A stretch of 12,783 bases of DNA, from assembly GCA_016198605.1 (NCBI GenBank), contig JACQIG010000054.1, forward strand, positions 1-12,783, given 5' to 3'. The notes under the pieces are model-generated. The model was not told the DNA's origin, did no database searches, and saw only the letters and a list, made by a program, of their open reading frames with translations. Below are positions 1 to 5,182 of the stretch, piece by piece. The stretch's first letter is position 1. The number at the start of each line of letters is the position of its first letter. The stretch is from Candidatus Aenigmatarchaeota archaeon (lineage in GTDB: Archaea > Aenigmatarchaeota > Aenigmatarchaeia > QMZP01). The translations under genes were made by a program, and so were the position numbers.

Positions 1-19
1 CTCCCAGCGCTTCGGGTAA

Positions 20-106
20 TGGACCGGTCGGGATTTGAACCCGAGGCCTCCACCATGCCAAGGTGGCGATCTATAGCTATCACAATAACCGCTGATCTAC
101 CGGCCC
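20..106 (-). tRNA. tRNA-Ala (anticodon GGC), interrupted in the D-loop
   Basis: On the minus strand a full cloverleaf can be drawn. The acceptor stem is GGGCCGG/CCGGTCC, the D-stem GATC/GATC, the anticodon stem CCACC/GGTGG with loop TTGGCAT, and the T-arm TCGGG-TTCAAAT-CCCGA, with discriminator A at 20. The anticodon GGC (57-59) reads the Ala codon GCC. The acceptor contains a G3-U70 wobble, the known identity element for alanyl-tRNA synthetase, which independently supports Ala. CCA is not encoded. The D-loop is 22 nt where 7 (AGCGGTA) is expected, so about 15 nt must be removed, leaving a mature tRNA of 72 nt. The gene diverges from the tRNA-Gly/Val pair across a 49-nt AT-rich spacer. Confidence 0.93.
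73..87 (-). other. 15-nt intron in the D-loop of tRNA-Ala
   Basis: Removing 73-87 (or equivalently 74-88, same product) restores the ordinary loop AGCGGTA. The precursor folds as a small bulge-helix-bulge. The D-stem GATC/GATC is the outer helix, the 3' bulge is ATA, the central helix is AGC/GCT (only 3 bp), the 5' bulge is GGT, and TAT/ATA closes a TGTG tetraloop. This is a relaxed form of the site cut by archaeal tRNA splicing endonuclease. The exact cut is uncertain by 1 nt because of the repeated T. Confidence 0.8.
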
Positions 107-155
107 ATCGCTTCATATCTTTTAATGTATTCTAATAAATGTATAATCCACGCAT
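107..155. promoter_or_regulatory. AT-rich divergent promoter region between tRNA genes
   Basis: These 49 nt are the only spacer between tRNA-Ala (leftward) and tRNA-Gly (rightward). They are strongly AT-rich, with TATA-like stretches around 119-130 and 132-147. These are about 25-30 nt from the two mature 5' ends, the spacing expected for archaeal TBP sites. I cannot assign one box to each direction with confidence. Confidence 0.55.
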
Positions 156-272
156 GCGCTAGTAGTCTAGTGGTAGGACACGGGCTTCCCAAGCCTGAAA
201 TGCGGGTTCGATACAGTTACTGGCTTGCAAAGGATGCATAAAGCCAGTCTTGCGCAACTCCCGCCTGGCGCA
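156..272 (+). tRNA. tRNA-Gly (anticodon CCC), interrupted in the T-loop
   Basis: The cloverleaf has acceptor GCGCTAG/CTGGCGC (one G-U pair), D-arm GTCT-AGTGGTA-GGAC, anticodon stem CGGGC/GCCTG with loop TTCCCAA, T-stem GCGGG (202-206)/CCCGC (260-264), and discriminator A272. The anticodon CCC (188-190) reads the Gly codon GGG. The T-loop is 53 nt in the gene instead of 7. Taking out 213-258 leaves a perfect TTCGATT loop and a 71-nt mature tRNA, a normal length for Gly. The gene ends 2 nt before tRNA-Val starts, so the two are almost certainly co-transcribed. Scanners that expect an intact T-arm (B box) may miss it. Confidence 0.93.
213..258 (+). other. 46-nt intron in the T-loop of tRNA-Gly
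   Basis: The intron lies between T-loop positions 59 and 60. The precursor shows a near-canonical bulge-helix-bulge. The T-stem is the outer helix, the 3' bulge is ACT (257-259), the central helix is TTCG (207-210)/CGCA (253-256) with one T-C mismatch, and the 5' bulge is ATA (211-213). Inside the intron come CAG/TTG and then a perfect 8-bp stem ACTGGCTT (219-226)/AAGCCAGT (241-248). Cutting after the second base of each bulge gives exactly the TTCGATT loop. Confidence 0.88.
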
Positions 273-294
273 TTGGGCCGGTGGTCTAGCGGCT

Positions 295-339
295 ACCCAG
301 AGGCCGACTATTGCAATGGCGTAAGTCGGCGGTCTGCAG
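295..339 (+). other. 45-nt intron in the D-loop of tRNA-Val
   Basis: This is a good bulge-helix-bulge. The central helix is GCGG (289-292)/CTGC (334-337) with one G-U pair, the 5' bulge is CTA (293-295, cut after T294), and the 3' bulge is AGA (338-340, cut after G339). Within the intron a perfect 7-bp stem GCCGACT (303-309)/AGTCGGC (324-330) closes a 14-nt loop. The outer helix is the short D-stem GTC/GAC. Confidence 0.82.
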
Positions 340-356
340 ATGACGCTGCCCTTACA

Positions 357-407
357 GATCTGTTTGGAGGTATCGGAACCGGAATCAATATCTCTGCAGG
401 TTCTGAT
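357..407 (+). other. 51-nt intron at the canonical anticodon-loop position of tRNA-Val
   Basis: The intron sits between nucleotides 37 and 38, the usual archaeal site, and its removal gives the loop CTTACAA. The splice site is poor as a bulge-helix-bulge: CTTA (351-354) against TCTG (402-405) gives only two pairs. An alternative pairing CAGA (355-358)/TCTG (402-405), followed by the ATA bulge, fits a relaxed motif. Inside, GAGGTAT (367-373... by pairing) matches ATATCTC (388-394) with one G-U pair. The intron is certain from tRNA geometry; the exact cuts are less so. Confidence 0.8.
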
Positions 408-443
408 AGGCAGAAACCGAAGGTTCGATTCCTTCCCGGCCCA

Positions 444-449
444 TTTAAA
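444..449 (+). promoter_or_regulatory. TATA box TTTAAA for the metallophosphoesterase
   Basis: TTTAAA begins on the base after the tRNA-Val discriminator. Its centre is 27-28 nt before the ATG at 474, the archaeal TBP-to-start distance that puts transcription initiation at or next to the ATG. There is no clear Shine-Dalgarno site, so the mRNA is probably leaderless. Confidence 0.6.
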
Positions 450-473
450 TCCGAGAAGGTTTAATCAGGTCTT

Positions 474-1202
474 ATGAAGGAGAACATCATACTCTACGCT
501 ACGGACGTGCACGGGAATCTGGAGTTCTACCAAAAACTGCTGGACAGGGCGGCCAGGGAGAAGGCCGGGGCGGTGATAATAGGCGGGGATATCCTTCCGG
601 CGAGCCTTATTGTGTTTGACGTGGCAGAGCAGAGGCTCTACCTGGAGCATGAGATGGTCCCGCTTTTTGCAAGGTTCAGGAAGAAGCACAAGGGGATAGA
701 GATATACATCATGATGGGCAATGACGACTTCAGCGTGAACATGGACATCCTGCGGTCAGCGGAGAAGAAGGGCGTACTGAAGGTGATGCACAACAAGCTG
801 CACAGGCTGGGCGGTCTCTACATAATGGGCTATTCCTTCGTGAACCCCGGGCCGCTCCCCATAAAGGACTGGGTGAAGTCCGAGAGGGAGATAAGGAAGG
901 ACCTCTTCAGGCTGCTGGGCAGGACCGACCCGGGGAAGGTTGTCTTCGTTACCCATGCGCCCCCGTACAAGACGCGGCTGGATTTTTATTACGGCATGAG
1001 GCACGTGGGCAGCCGGGGCGTCAGGGAATTCATAGAAAAGGCGCAGCCCTACATCTCGCTGCATGGGCACATACACGAGTCATATGAGCTCACCGGAGCT
1101 TTCACACAGAAGATAGGGAAGACCATATGCGTCAACCCCGGTAATGCAAGGATGGTCATTATAAACTTGGACGACACTAATAGTATAAAATGCCTCAGAT
1201 AA
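474..1202 (+). CDS. Calcineurin-like metallophosphoesterase
   Basis: A 242-residue cytosolic protein with the full metal-binding signature of the calcineurin-like phosphoesterase fold. It shows DVHGN (D11, H13), GGD (37-39), GNDD (82-85), THAPP (H161) and GHIH (H199, H201). These ligands bind the two-metal centre that hydrolyses phosphoesters. The layout resembles the short archaeal Metallophos_2-type proteins; the substrate cannot be read from sequence. The ATG at 474 is supported by the TATA box 27 nt upstream and by starting just before the first beta-strand and motif I. The last 13 nt overlap the start of the HAD hydrolase in another frame, so the two are probably translated together. Confidence 0.9.
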   Translation: MKENIILYATDVHGNLEFYQKLLDRAAREKAGAVIIGGDILPASLIVFDVAEQRLYLEHEMVPLFARFRKKHKGIEIYIMMGNDDFSVNMDILRSAEKKGVLKVMHNKLHRLGGLYIMGYSFVNPGPLPIKDWVKSEREIRKDLFRLLGRTDPGKVVFVTHAPPYKTRLDFYYGMRHVGSRGVREFIEKAQPYISLHGHIHESYELTGAFTQKIGKTICVNPGNARMVIINLDDTNSIKCLR

Positions 1203-1798
1203 GGGCCATAATCTTTGACGTTGGCGGCGTCGTGGTAAAGACCGAGTGGGACAAGTTCTTCAGGAAATACGTAAAGCACAGCAGGATGCCTGCTTCCCGC
1301 CTGCAGAGCGAGCTCATAGAGAGCCCTGTGTGGCGCGAGTGCTACAAGGGAAAATTCTCCGAGGCAGACGTGTGGAAGCGGCTGGAAAGGGACAGCGGGA
1401 TTGACAAGGAGACAATAGGCCAGGTCAAGAGGAACTGGAAGAAGGTGTTTGAGATTGATGATGAAGTGGCCAAGGTGGTGAAAGCCATTAGGAAGAAATA
1501 TGAGGTTTTCGCGCTCACCAACGTCTGCAGGGAATCTGCCAGCTACATAGAAAAGATGGGTGTCTATAAGATGTTTGACGGCGTTGTCATATCCTGCGAG
1601 ATTGGGATGGTCAAGCCCGAGCAGGAGATATACCACCACATATTGAGGGAATTCAGGCTGGCCCCTGGGGAATGCGTGTTCATAGACAACCTGGAGCAGA
1701 ACCTGCCTCCTGCGACAAGCATCGGGATAAGGACCGTAAAGTTTGATTCTGTGCCACAGCTCAAGAGGGCGCTGAAAAAGCTTGGCGTCAAGATATGA
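1190..1798 (+). CDS. HAD-superfamily hydrolase (phosphatase-like)
   Basis: A 202-residue HAD protein. Motif I is FDVGGVV, with nucleophile D10, but the usual second aspartate (DxD) is replaced by G12. Motif II is LTN (T110, N111), motif III is VKP (K142) and motif IV is FIDN (D166, with N167 where a second Asp is common). Residues 17-90 form the helical C1 cap. The DxG form of motif I occurs in the subfamily IA group that contains YihX-like sugar phosphatases and epoxide-hydrolase N-terminal domains. Phosphatase activity is therefore plausible but not certain, since the general acid/base is missing. It overlaps the metallophosphoesterase by 13 nt and has no visible ribosome-binding site, which suggests coupling. 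Confidence 0.85.
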   Translation: MPQIRAIIFDVGGVVVKTEWDKFFRKYVKHSRMPASRLQSELIESPVWRECYKGKFSEADVWKRLERDSGIDKETIGQVKRNWKKVFEIDDEVAKVVKAIRKKYEVFALTNVCRESASYIEKMGVYKMFDGVVISCEIGMVKPEQEIYHHILREFRLAPGECVFIDNLEQNLPPATSIGIRTVKFDSVPQLKRALKKLGVKI

Positions 1799-1853
1799 CC
1801 ATGGCTGTCGCATTATTGGCGCGCCCAGATAGCCGGTAGACTGTGTCATGCTT

Positions 1854-1858
1854 GAGGT
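1854..1858 (+). promoter_or_regulatory. Possible Shine-Dalgarno GAGGT before the membrane acyltransferase
   Basis: GAGGT matches the archaeal 16S tail complement (GGAGGTGAT) and lies 9 nt before the ATG at 1868. It is the only signal in the 69-nt gap after the HAD gene and favours read-through from that operon over a separate promoter. Confidence 0.4.
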
Positions 1859-1867
1859 ATTGGGGAT

Positions 1868-2590
1868 ATGGCAATAGGCAGGCTGTGGGAGGTTGACGCC
1901 GCAAGGGGTATAGCCATAGTAATGATGCTCATATCCAATCTCGTCCTTGACCTTGCCGTCTTCCTTGCCTGGAATATAGACATATCCTCGGGCTTCTGGC
2001 TCTATTTTGCGCGCGCCACTGCTGCCTTGTTTATCCTGGTGGCGGGAATTTCGCTGACATTGAGCCATTCCAGGCTGGAAAGGAAGACATACAGAAAGTA
2101 TCTTTTTAGGGGGCTGAGGATATTTTCCTGGGGGCTGGCCATTACAGCGGTTACCATGGTCCTGTTTCCAGGGAATACAATATGGTTTGGCATACTGCAC
2201 CTTATCGGGTTTTCCATAATCATATCTTATCCCCTCCTCAGGACAAGGCCGCTGCTGGCATTTTTATTGGGCCTTGCCATAATCTTGGTTGGTTTCAATG
2301 CAGAATCAATTCCCATAAGCTCCCCCTGGCTGCTTTGGCTTGGCCTGGCCCCGGGAAGCTTTACAAGCTTTGACTATGTCCCCGTTTTCCCCTGGTTTGG
2401 CTGTATGCTGATAGGCATTTCCCTGGGCAATGTTTTGTACACTAAAGGGGAAAGGCTTTTTAAGATAGGCAACTTTTCCAGCAACCTTGCCATTAAAACC
2501 TTAGCCGCCTTGGGCAGGAATTCACTCTTAATCTATCTAGTACACCAGCCCATTTTAGTCGGGGCCCTATTTTTGCTTGCTTCTGCATGA
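1868..2590 (+). CDS. DUF1624/HGSNAT-like membrane acyltransferase
   Basis: A 240-residue, very hydrophobic protein with about seven membrane spans (roughly 14-34, 44-66, 83-100, 105-122, 128-143, 173-191, 213-236). Family-type signatures are WEVDAARGIAI near the N-terminus, FGILHLIG (107-114), FDYVPVFPWFG (168-178) and LGRNSLLIYLVHQP (215-228). These match the DUF1624 group related to the catalytic domain of heparan-alpha-glucosaminide N-acetyltransferase, which moves acetyl groups across a membrane onto sugars. The substrate here is unknown; a surface glycan or lipid is a guess. The length is normal for archaeal members. The last 24 nt overlap the 3' end of rtcA on the other strand. Confidence 0.8.
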   Translation: MAIGRLWEVDAARGIAIVMMLISNLVLDLAVFLAWNIDISSGFWLYFARATAALFILVAGISLTLSHSRLERKTYRKYLFRGLRIFSWGLAITAVTMVLFPGNTIWFGILHLIGFSIIISYPLLRTRPLLAFLLGLAIILVGFNAESIPISSPWLLWLGLAPGSFTSFDYVPVFPWFGCMLIGISLGNVLYTKGERLFKIGNFSSNLAIKTLAALGRNSLLIYLVHQPILVGALFLLASA

Positions 2591-3586
2591 TATTTTCTTT
2601 GGGGTTGAGTTTTCATCAATGGAAAATTCCACGGGCAGGAACTTCTCTATCACCCATATGTTTGTCCTGACATGGTCTGTTACTGCCGCCACGGACACTG
2701 CTGATGGCGTGGCTAGTGCCATGTAGGGCAAGATCTGGTCTGCCATCCATTCGTCAAGGCATGCCCCGGAATCCGCCTGCTTTTTCAGCAGGAGCGCGCA
2801 GCTTTCGCCAACCTTTTCAGCCTGCATGCCGCGCTCCCCAAGGCAGCCTGCCCCCAATATGCAATTCTCGTAATGCGAATCCATGTGCACCGAGGAGCCG
2901 GTGGAAAGGGAGTCGACATATTTTTGCGCTCTGCGGGCGGTGCTGAGCACCTTGCCCGCGCTATCAGACTGCCTTTCGGCAACCTTTTGCGGTTTCAGGT
3001 CCGTGGAAGCTATTGAGAAGAGGCCTGTCTCCAGGTATCCGCCCCTTTCTGTCAGGCATATGGGCCTGATTTTCCCGGGGTTGACCTCAACGCTTATGGA
3101 GCCGCCGCCCCTGGGATAGAAGCCATATCCCGTTATTTCTGGCTTCACCTCAATGCCCATGATGGACAGGTAACGGCAGAATATGTTCTCAAAGAAATCA
3201 TAGGAAGGTGACCATTTCACGTGGGTGCCGCCCTTTATTGTGAAGCACAGTTTCTTGTCTGCATGGACTGCAGGAATCAAGAGTGATTGCAAAACAAGCG
3301 TTATAGCGCCTGCTGTTCCTATGTCTATTGTTAAAGGCTTGTGCTCAAGATTCCCGGGGGAAAAAAGGATCTCCTTTGACCGGATATTTAGATTATCAAC
3401 CTTCGCATTGCACAGCTGCGCCACTGCCTTTATGCTTTCCAGGTGCTGCGCCTGGAGCCCGGGGTTTGGCCTGCCGGCCCTTATGCCGGTTATCCTGCAG
3501 GGCTTCCCGGTCAAAGCCGAGAGCCCTATAGCCGTCCTTATGATCTGGCCGCCTCCGGAGCCATAAGAGCCGTCTATTGCTATCAT
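2567..3586 (-). CDS. rtcA: RNA 3'-terminal phosphate cyclase
   Basis: A 339-residue protein when started at the ATG at 3586. RtcA uses ATP to turn an RNA 3'-phosphate into a 2',3'-cyclic phosphate through a covalent His-AMP. The sequence shows the N-terminal DGSYGSGGGQIIRT, the RAGRPNPGLQAQHL block, KGGTH, the YPRGGG block and, near the C-terminus, TDHVRTNIW, whose His (about residue 305) is the adenylylated one. An upstream in-frame ATG at 3625 would add 13 residues inside the preceding gene. The 3586 start fits the family N-terminus and leaves a 1-nt gap after the beta-CASP stop codon, so the two form an operon. The 3' end overlaps the convergent acyltransferase by 24 nt. Confidence 0.95.
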   Translation of the reverse strand: MIAIDGSYGSGGGQIIRTAIGLSALTGKPCRITGIRAGRPNPGLQAQHLESIKAVAQLCNAKVDNLNIRSKEILFSPGNLEHKPLTIDIGTAGAITLVLQSLLIPAVHADKKLCFTIKGGTHVKWSPSYDFFENIFCRYLSIMGIEVKPEITGYGFYPRGGGSISVEVNPGKIRPICLTERGGYLETGLFSIASTDLKPQKVAERQSDSAGKVLSTARRAQKYVDSLSTGSSVHMDSHYENCILGAGCLGERGMQAEKVGESCALLLKKQADSGACLDEWMADQILPYMALATPSAVSVAAVTDHVRTNIWVIEKFLPVEFSIDENSTPKKISCRSKQK

Positions 3587-3587
3587 A

Positions 3588-4835
3588 TCAACCAATACTG
3601 ACTGCGTCGCCATTGGCCGGGGCATAAGCCTGGAACCCCATGTTCTTCAGCTCTTCGGCAAATTCGTGTGTGGTAGGGCTGTGGACAAGGATTATCTTCT
3701 CCGGGCTGGTTTTCCTGAAGAACTCCAGGAGCTCGTCCCTGCTGCAGTGGGCGGAGAAATCCATGAAGGTTACGCCCATCCTTGGCTTTACGGACAGCTC
3801 CTCTGTCACGTATTTGCCCGTTTCCATCAGCATCCTTCCAACTGTGTTCTCCACCTGGTAGCCGGTAAGTATCAGCGATGAATTCTCCCTGTCGTGCAGC
3901 TTCTTTATGTAGTAATGAACCGGCCCGCCGTTAAGCATGCCTGCCGTGGTTATTATTATGCCAGGCTCCTGCAGTGCCTTCTTCCTGTGGTTTGGGGATG
4001 TGATTTTTCTTGCAGCGGAGAACGCCTGTTTCAGCCTTTTAGTGTTCCTGACGGAATCAGGGTGCTGGAGTATGATCCTTGTGACGTCACGCCCCATGCC
4101 GTCAAGGTAGACCGGGATGCCGAGGCGTGACACTATGAGCAGCATTTCCTGCGTCCTGCCGACTGCAAAGCAGGGCAGGACAGAGAAGCCGTTGTTGTCA
4201 TGCGTGGACTTGACCACGTCAACAAGCCACTTTTCCAGCGCCTTCCTGTCAGGGTGGTTCCTGTACCAGTATGTGGATTCGGTTATTACGGCGTCTATGT
4301 CTTTGAAGTTGGAATATGCAGGCTCCATCAGCTCGGTCTCGGAGAACTTTATGTCGCCTGTGTAGACCATCCTTTTCCTTCCGGTATCCAGGAGTATTGA
4401 AGCGCTGCCAGGGACGTGGCCTGCGTTGTGTACTGAGACAGCGGTATTCTTGAACTGTATTGACTTGCCGAACCTGCACCTCACTGCCTGCGAGAGCGAC
4501 CTGTCTATGTCCTTGGAAGCGAAGTAAGGCTCCACGCCCCTCTTCTCCTGGACCTTTATGGAGTCCCTGAGCATGAGGTCCATGATATCAAGCGTGGCAG
4601 GCGTAGCGAATACGTCCCCCGCATGGCCGTTCCTGCGCAGCATTGGCACGAGGCCGCAGTGGTCAAGGTGGGCATGTGAGGGGAACGTTGCAGCAAGGTC
4701 CAGCGGAGGCGCCAGGGGGGTGTTCATGTTCTGCACCTCTATGCCGTAATCCAGGAGGAACTTCTCCGCCCCGGTATTCACAAGTATCGCGGACCTGCCA
4801 ACTTCCCTGCCTGCACCCAGCACAGTCACGTCCAT
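3588..4835 (-). CDS. Beta-CASP metallo-beta-lactamase ribonuclease (aCPSF2-like)
   Basis: A 415-residue RNA nuclease of the mRNA 3'-end-processing (CPSF73/RNase J) superfamily. The metallo-beta-lactamase motifs are HAHLDH (54-59), AGH (H140) and TGD (D161). The beta-CASP motifs are A (E186 in TEST), B (DFSAHCS, H363) and C (LVHSP, H385), plus the family block CFAVGRTQE (222-230). There are no N-terminal KH domains, which separates it from aCPSF1 and fits the short archaeal aCPSF2 form. It should cut or trim RNA in the cytosol using two zinc ions. The TTATAA at 4859-4864 is 26-27 nt upstream of the ATG, so the transcript is probably leaderless. rtcA follows after 1 nt. Confidence 0.93.
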   Translation of the reverse strand: MDVTVLGAGREVGRSAILVNTGAEKFLLDYGIEVQNMNTPLAPPLDLAATFPSHAHLDHCGLVPMLRRNGHAGDVFATPATLDIMDLMLRDSIKVQEKRGVEPYFASKDIDRSLSQAVRCRFGKSIQFKNTAVSVHNAGHVPGSASILLDTGRKRMVYTGDIKFSETELMEPAYSNFKDIDAVITESTYWYRNHPDRKALEKWLVDVVKSTHDNNGFSVLPCFAVGRTQEMLLIVSRLGIPVYLDGMGRDVTRIILQHPDSVRNTKRLKQAFSAARKITSPNHRKKALQEPGIIITTAGMLNGGPVHYYIKKLHDRENSSLILTGYQVENTVGRMLMETGKYVTEELSVKPRMGVTFMDFSAHCSRDELLEFFRKTSPEKIILVHSPTTHEFAEELKNMGFQAYAPANGDAVSIG

Positions 4836-4856
4836 CCTGAACTCACTGATTTAATA

Positions 4857-4866
4857 CATTATAAGC
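4857..4866. promoter_or_regulatory. Shared palindromic TATA box for two divergent genes
   Basis: TTATAA (4859-4864) is its own reverse complement. Its centre is 26.5 nt from the ATG of the beta-CASP gene (4835, leftward) and 27.5 nt from the ATG of the coiled-coil gene (4889, rightward). One TBP site could therefore serve leaderless transcripts in both directions. A second AT stretch, tatata, at 4873-4878 is too close to 4889 for a leaderless start there. Confidence 0.55.
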
Positions 4867-4888
4867 GAATACTATATATGGTGGTCTG

Positions 4889-5182
4889 ATGTTCTTTGGC
4901 CTCTTCGGCTGGAAGGCAAAAATAAGGCGCCTCAGGAAGAAATGGGACAGGCTGAGGGAGAGGGGCCTGAAGAAGGACGGGATGCTCAGGAAGGCGATAC
5001 TTGACAGGCTTGACCAGACGGAGAACAAGCTGCGCATCCTGGAGGAGCAGAGGATAAGCAGGCTTGACAGGGCCAGGCTGAAGAAGGAAGTGGAGATAGA
5101 CCTGGAGGAGATAAAGGTCCTTGTGAGGAGCAAGCCTGGGGAGATTGAGCTCAGCCAGAGAGCGTCTGGGAAAACCAGTTGA
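4889..5182 (+). CDS. Small charged coiled-coil protein, unrecognised
   Basis: A 97-residue protein I cannot assign to a family. It begins with an aromatic, hydrophobic patch (MFFGLFGW) that could lie in a membrane surface, followed by a Lys/Arg/Glu-rich region (about 10-80) with leucine/isoleucine spacing typical of a long helical coiled coil, then a short polar tail. Codon use (AGG for Arg, AAG for Lys, CTG/CTC for Leu) matches the neighbours, which supports a real gene. The ATG is 27.5 nt from a TATA box, again leaderless. The last 32 nt overlap the convergent alpha/beta hydrolase. The alternative start at 4982 would remove the hydrophobic patch and is less likely. Confidence 0.65.
   Translation: MFFGLFGWKAKIRRLRKKWDRLRERGLKKDGMLRKAILDRLDQTENKLRILEEQRISRLDRARLKKEVEIDLEEIKVLVRSKPGEIELSQRASGKTS

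Larger units (their letters stand above)
275..443 (+). tRNA. tRNA-Val (anticodon TAC) with two introns
   Basis: The acceptor stem GGGCCGG (275-281)/CCGGCCC (436-442) pairs perfectly, followed by discriminator A443. The D-arm begins GTCT (284-287), the anticodon stem is CTGCC (346-350)/GGCAG (409-413), the variable loop is AAACC, and the T-arm is GAAGG-TTCGATT-CCTTC. The anticodon TAC (353-355) reads the Val codon GTA. The gene is 169 nt long. Removing a 45-nt D-loop intron and a 51-nt anticodon-loop intron leaves 73 nt with a typical archaeal tRNA-Val D-loop (AGCGGCTA followed by TGAC). More than half of the gene is therefore intron. The TATA box of the next gene starts directly after A443. 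Confidence 0.9.

Noticed and set aside
225..464. Possible small protein-coding frame of 79 codons
   Set aside because: It runs through the tRNA-Gly intron and the whole of tRNA-Val. The tRNA cloverleaves explain this sequence completely.
1049..2200. Long minus-strand open frame of 383 codons opposite the metallophosphoesterase, HAD and acyltransferase genes
   Set aside because: It is antisense to three well-supported genes, its translation is rich in Pro, His, Gln and Tyr without any domain, and it spans gene boundaries. It is a shadow of codon bias.
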